Shown here one piece after another: positions 40,641 to 42,272 of a stretch of DNA of 42,272 bases; the stretch's first letter is position 1, and each line of letters starts with the position of its first letter. The translations under genes and the position numbers were made by a program. The notes beneath the pieces are model-generated. The model searched no databases and was not told the DNA's origin. It saw only the letters and a list, made by a program, of their open reading frames with translations. Source of the stretch: Spirogloea muscicola (taxonomy: Eukaryota > Streptophyta > Zygnematophyceae > Spirogloeales > Spirogloeaceae); assembly GCA_009602725.1 (NCBI GenBank), contig WELB01000020.1, positions 102,695 to 144,966 on the forward strand, read 5' to 3'.

Positions 40641-41025
40641 AAGACGTGGCCCGCCTGCTGGTGGGGTGGCCACATGCCCGGCTTCAACGCCGCCGGTTCG
40701 CTCGCACAAGTCTTCCACATGCGCCTGGCCGTATCGCTTCAACGCTCCCTTGCCCACGCCGTCCACACGCAAGCAGGCCGTGCTATGGCCGCCGCCTCTG
40801 GGTCTCGGCGGAGTGCCTCTTTCCCTGCAGCGAGCTACTCAGACCTTATGTTGCTCACTCGTGGGTACTGAGCTTCCCTCTGCATCGTCTATGTGTTCTG
40901 CAGTGTTTTGTAGTGTAGTCCCTTTTCCGGCTCCTCTTACTTTGGCTTTGGACATTGTCCATTCTTTTTTGGGCTGGCTTTGCCAGCCCCTCTTCTCTAT
41001 GGGCGCGCACTTTGCCACAAGGTCG
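40641..41025 (+). mobile_element. retroelement 3' tail (LTRGY type), plus strand, with second-type module
   Basis: Frame at 40674-40871: FNAAGSLAQVFHMRLAVSLQ, AVHTQAGRAMAAASGSRR, SYSDLMLLTRGY, stop. The 3'UTR gcttccctctgcatcgtctatgtgttctgcag... follows, then ctttggacattgtccattcttttttgggctggctttgccagcccctcttctctatggg. It abuts the minus-strand copy at 40180-40640, so the truncated 5' ends face each other. Confidence 0.8.
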
Positions 41026-41224
41026 ACGCGACGAGCGTGGAAATTGTCGGCCCGTTGCTGGAGCGGTATGACGGCGGAATAGAGAAGAGGGGCTGGCAAA
41101 GCTGGTAGGAACGTCAGGAGCGCCACTATGTCAGCCAAAAGCGGCTCTGGTCGCCAGCTCACTGCCCCATTCCCATTGTGTAATTTTGTCTTTCCTGGCA
41201 CTGTTTTGTGGCCTTTTGAGGCCC

Positions 41225-41960
41225 CCTGGCTGTGGATGTGCACGGGGCTCTCGGATCCCACTGGCTCGACCTGTTGGCCAAGCTTGCACGGCGCGCTGTG
41301 TCCCGCAGGCGCGGTGAGCCGGCTGACTTCAACGCAACTGGCTCGTGGGCTCAGGTATATCGTATGCGCTTGTCCGTCTCCCTCCAGCGGCAATTTCCAG
41401 CATCGACCCACATCGCTGGCCACGCAGTGGGCAGTGCTGAACAAAGAAAGTTGCAGCACTACTCCGATTTCCCCCGATGTGATCAGCTCTTGCCAGCGGC
41501 AATCGACATCTTTGGCTGCTTAGGTCCTCGTTTCCTTACTCTCCTTCAAAACATAGCAAATCTAGGCTACACACGACATGCAGATGTGTTCCCGGCTGAG
41601 ATGGGCTTGCCAGCTGCTTATCTGTTGTTGTTGCGACGACGAGTTTCGGCCTGTTTGCAGCGTGCTCAGGCTAATGCTTTGCACCAGAAAGCTGGGCGAG
41701 CTCTAGATGGTGGCAGAAGGGCTTCGTATCTGCCATTTAGTATCCAGGCATCGGTAAGCGACCTTTATGTTTTGACCCGTGGTTACTGAGCGGGTCAATC
41801 TACTGTAGGTTATGTAGGTCTGAAGATGTGCTTGCCTTTGTTCTTCAGGCCCCACAGTCGCTGCTTAGCTCGTACTTTGGCCCCTTCGAACCTTGTCAAT
41901 TCTTTTCGGGCTGGCTTCTCACAGCCCTTGCCCCCATTGGGAGAGCCACTTCTCTCTCGG
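41225..41960 (+). mobile_element. two nested retroelement tails reading as one chimeric ORF, plus a module
   Basis: The first tail (41232-41390: DVHGALGSHWLDLLAKLA, FNATGSWAQVYRMRLSVSLQ) stops matching right after LQR. A second-subfamily tail then follows (LLPAAIDIFGCLGPRFLTLL, LHQKAGRALDGGRRASYLP, SDLYVLTRGY), ending at 41789. The frame stays open through the junction, giving a 185-codon chimera. After the second-subfamily 3'UTR (41790-41830), a first-type 3' end resumes at about 41845 (caggccccacagtcgctgc...gggctggcttctcacagcccttgcccccattgggag) to about 41955. So one element appears inserted within another, replacing part of it. Confidence 0.75.
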
Positions 41961-42082
41961 ACTTTCCGACCGTTGGGCGCCCGCGCCCGCCGCTCGCGCC
42001 GCCGCCGTCGTCGCCGGCGACGACGGCGGCGGCCGTATTGCCCCCTGCCGCCGCCGGCTGGCGCGCTCGCTCCGCCGCGCTC

Positions 42083-42272
42083 ATGGCCGCGCCAGGCCCC
42101 GGGGCCCCCCACGGGCGCCGCCTTGCCGGCTGCCGAGCTCCACCAGTCATCCTCCTCAGGCCTTTCTTCTGCCCCCGACCGTTGTGGCGCCCGGCGACGG
42201 CGACGGCGGCGGCCCCAGTCCCCCTCGGCGCCCCCGCCATCGCTGTGCCAGGCCCCGCGGCTCCCTTGGGCG
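42083..42272 (+). CDS. possible start of a gene running off the right edge
   Basis: An open frame from ATG 42083 (context gctcATGgcc) to the window end, rich in Ala, Pro and Arg (MAAPGPGAPHGRR then VILLRPFFCP). The region is GC-rich with CGG runs (about 41995-42035), like the first exons of the other genes here. It could be a transit peptide, but the composition alone gives open frames on both strands, so this is weak. Confidence 0.25.
   Translation, partial: MAAPGPGAPHGRRLAGCRAPPVILLRPFFCPRPLWRPATATAAAPVPLGAPAIAVPGPAAPLG

Noticed and set aside
1-42272. tRNA or rRNA genes
   Set aside because: I found no cloverleaf-like segment with a T-loop (gttcgaatc-type) motif or conserved rRNA blocks. 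The repeated ttcgaacc strings are part of the retroelement 3'UTR, without flanking stems.

Overview
The window is nuclear DNA from a eukaryote, most likely a green alga (Viridiplantae). It holds a homologue of CPR5, a nuclear-membrane protein known from plants, and a plant-type serine acetyltransferase that ends in the C-terminal Ile used to bind O-acetylserine(thiol)lyase. Genes are split by many short GT-AG introns. First exons are very GC-rich and often sit beside GCC/CGG triplet runs, while introns and spacers are AT-richer. I cannot name the genus. All gene models come from reading splice sites and frames by eye; exon ends are given to about +/-1-2 bases and are stated as uncertain where frames did not close.

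Layout, left to right: a 5'-truncated CPR5-like gene (+, 1-4192); a decayed retroelement tail (-, about 4.7-5.3 kb); a DENND11/LCHN-like DENN-domain gene (+, 5500-8621); an NTF2-like gene (-, 9101-10133) head to head with an ATG10-like autophagy E2 gene (+, about 10262-11947); a 385-bp fold-back repeat (12222-12606); a serine acetyltransferase gene (+, 5' end lost in a 450-N gap at 13167-13616, ends 14692); a degenerate short-chain dehydrogenase/reductase (-, 16538-17721); a LysM protein with a membrane anchor (-, 19489-21500); a block of nested retroelement 3' ends (22.0-24.9 kb) containing a 180-bp CT microsatellite; 2.2 kb with no recognisable gene; a divergent pair of CAP/PR-1-like paralogues (-, 27040-28412 and +, 28783-30220) with a small unidentified spliced ORF between them; a long SAC3/GANP-type mRNA-export gene (-, 30505 to about 37563) head to head with an NAA50 acetyltransferase gene (+, 37941-38806); and a second block of retroelement tails (39.36-41.96 kb), followed by the GC-rich start of what may be another gene at the right edge.

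The genes are unrelated housekeeping or regulatory loci, not a pathway cluster: nuclear pore/mRNA export (CPR5, SAC3), autophagy (ATG10), membrane traffic (DENN), cysteine synthesis (SAT), N-terminal acetylation (NAA50) and secreted proteins (two CAP genes). Two structural themes stand out. One is compact head-to-head pairs sharing short GC-rich promoters (NTF2-like/ATG10, CAP/CAP, SAC3/NAA50). The other is a retroelement group represented only by 3' ends: a conserved C-terminal coding tail ending in LTRGY or LTRNY, a 3'UTR, and a short module built on a GGGCTGGC hairpin that also occurs alone, in inverted pairs and inside an intron.
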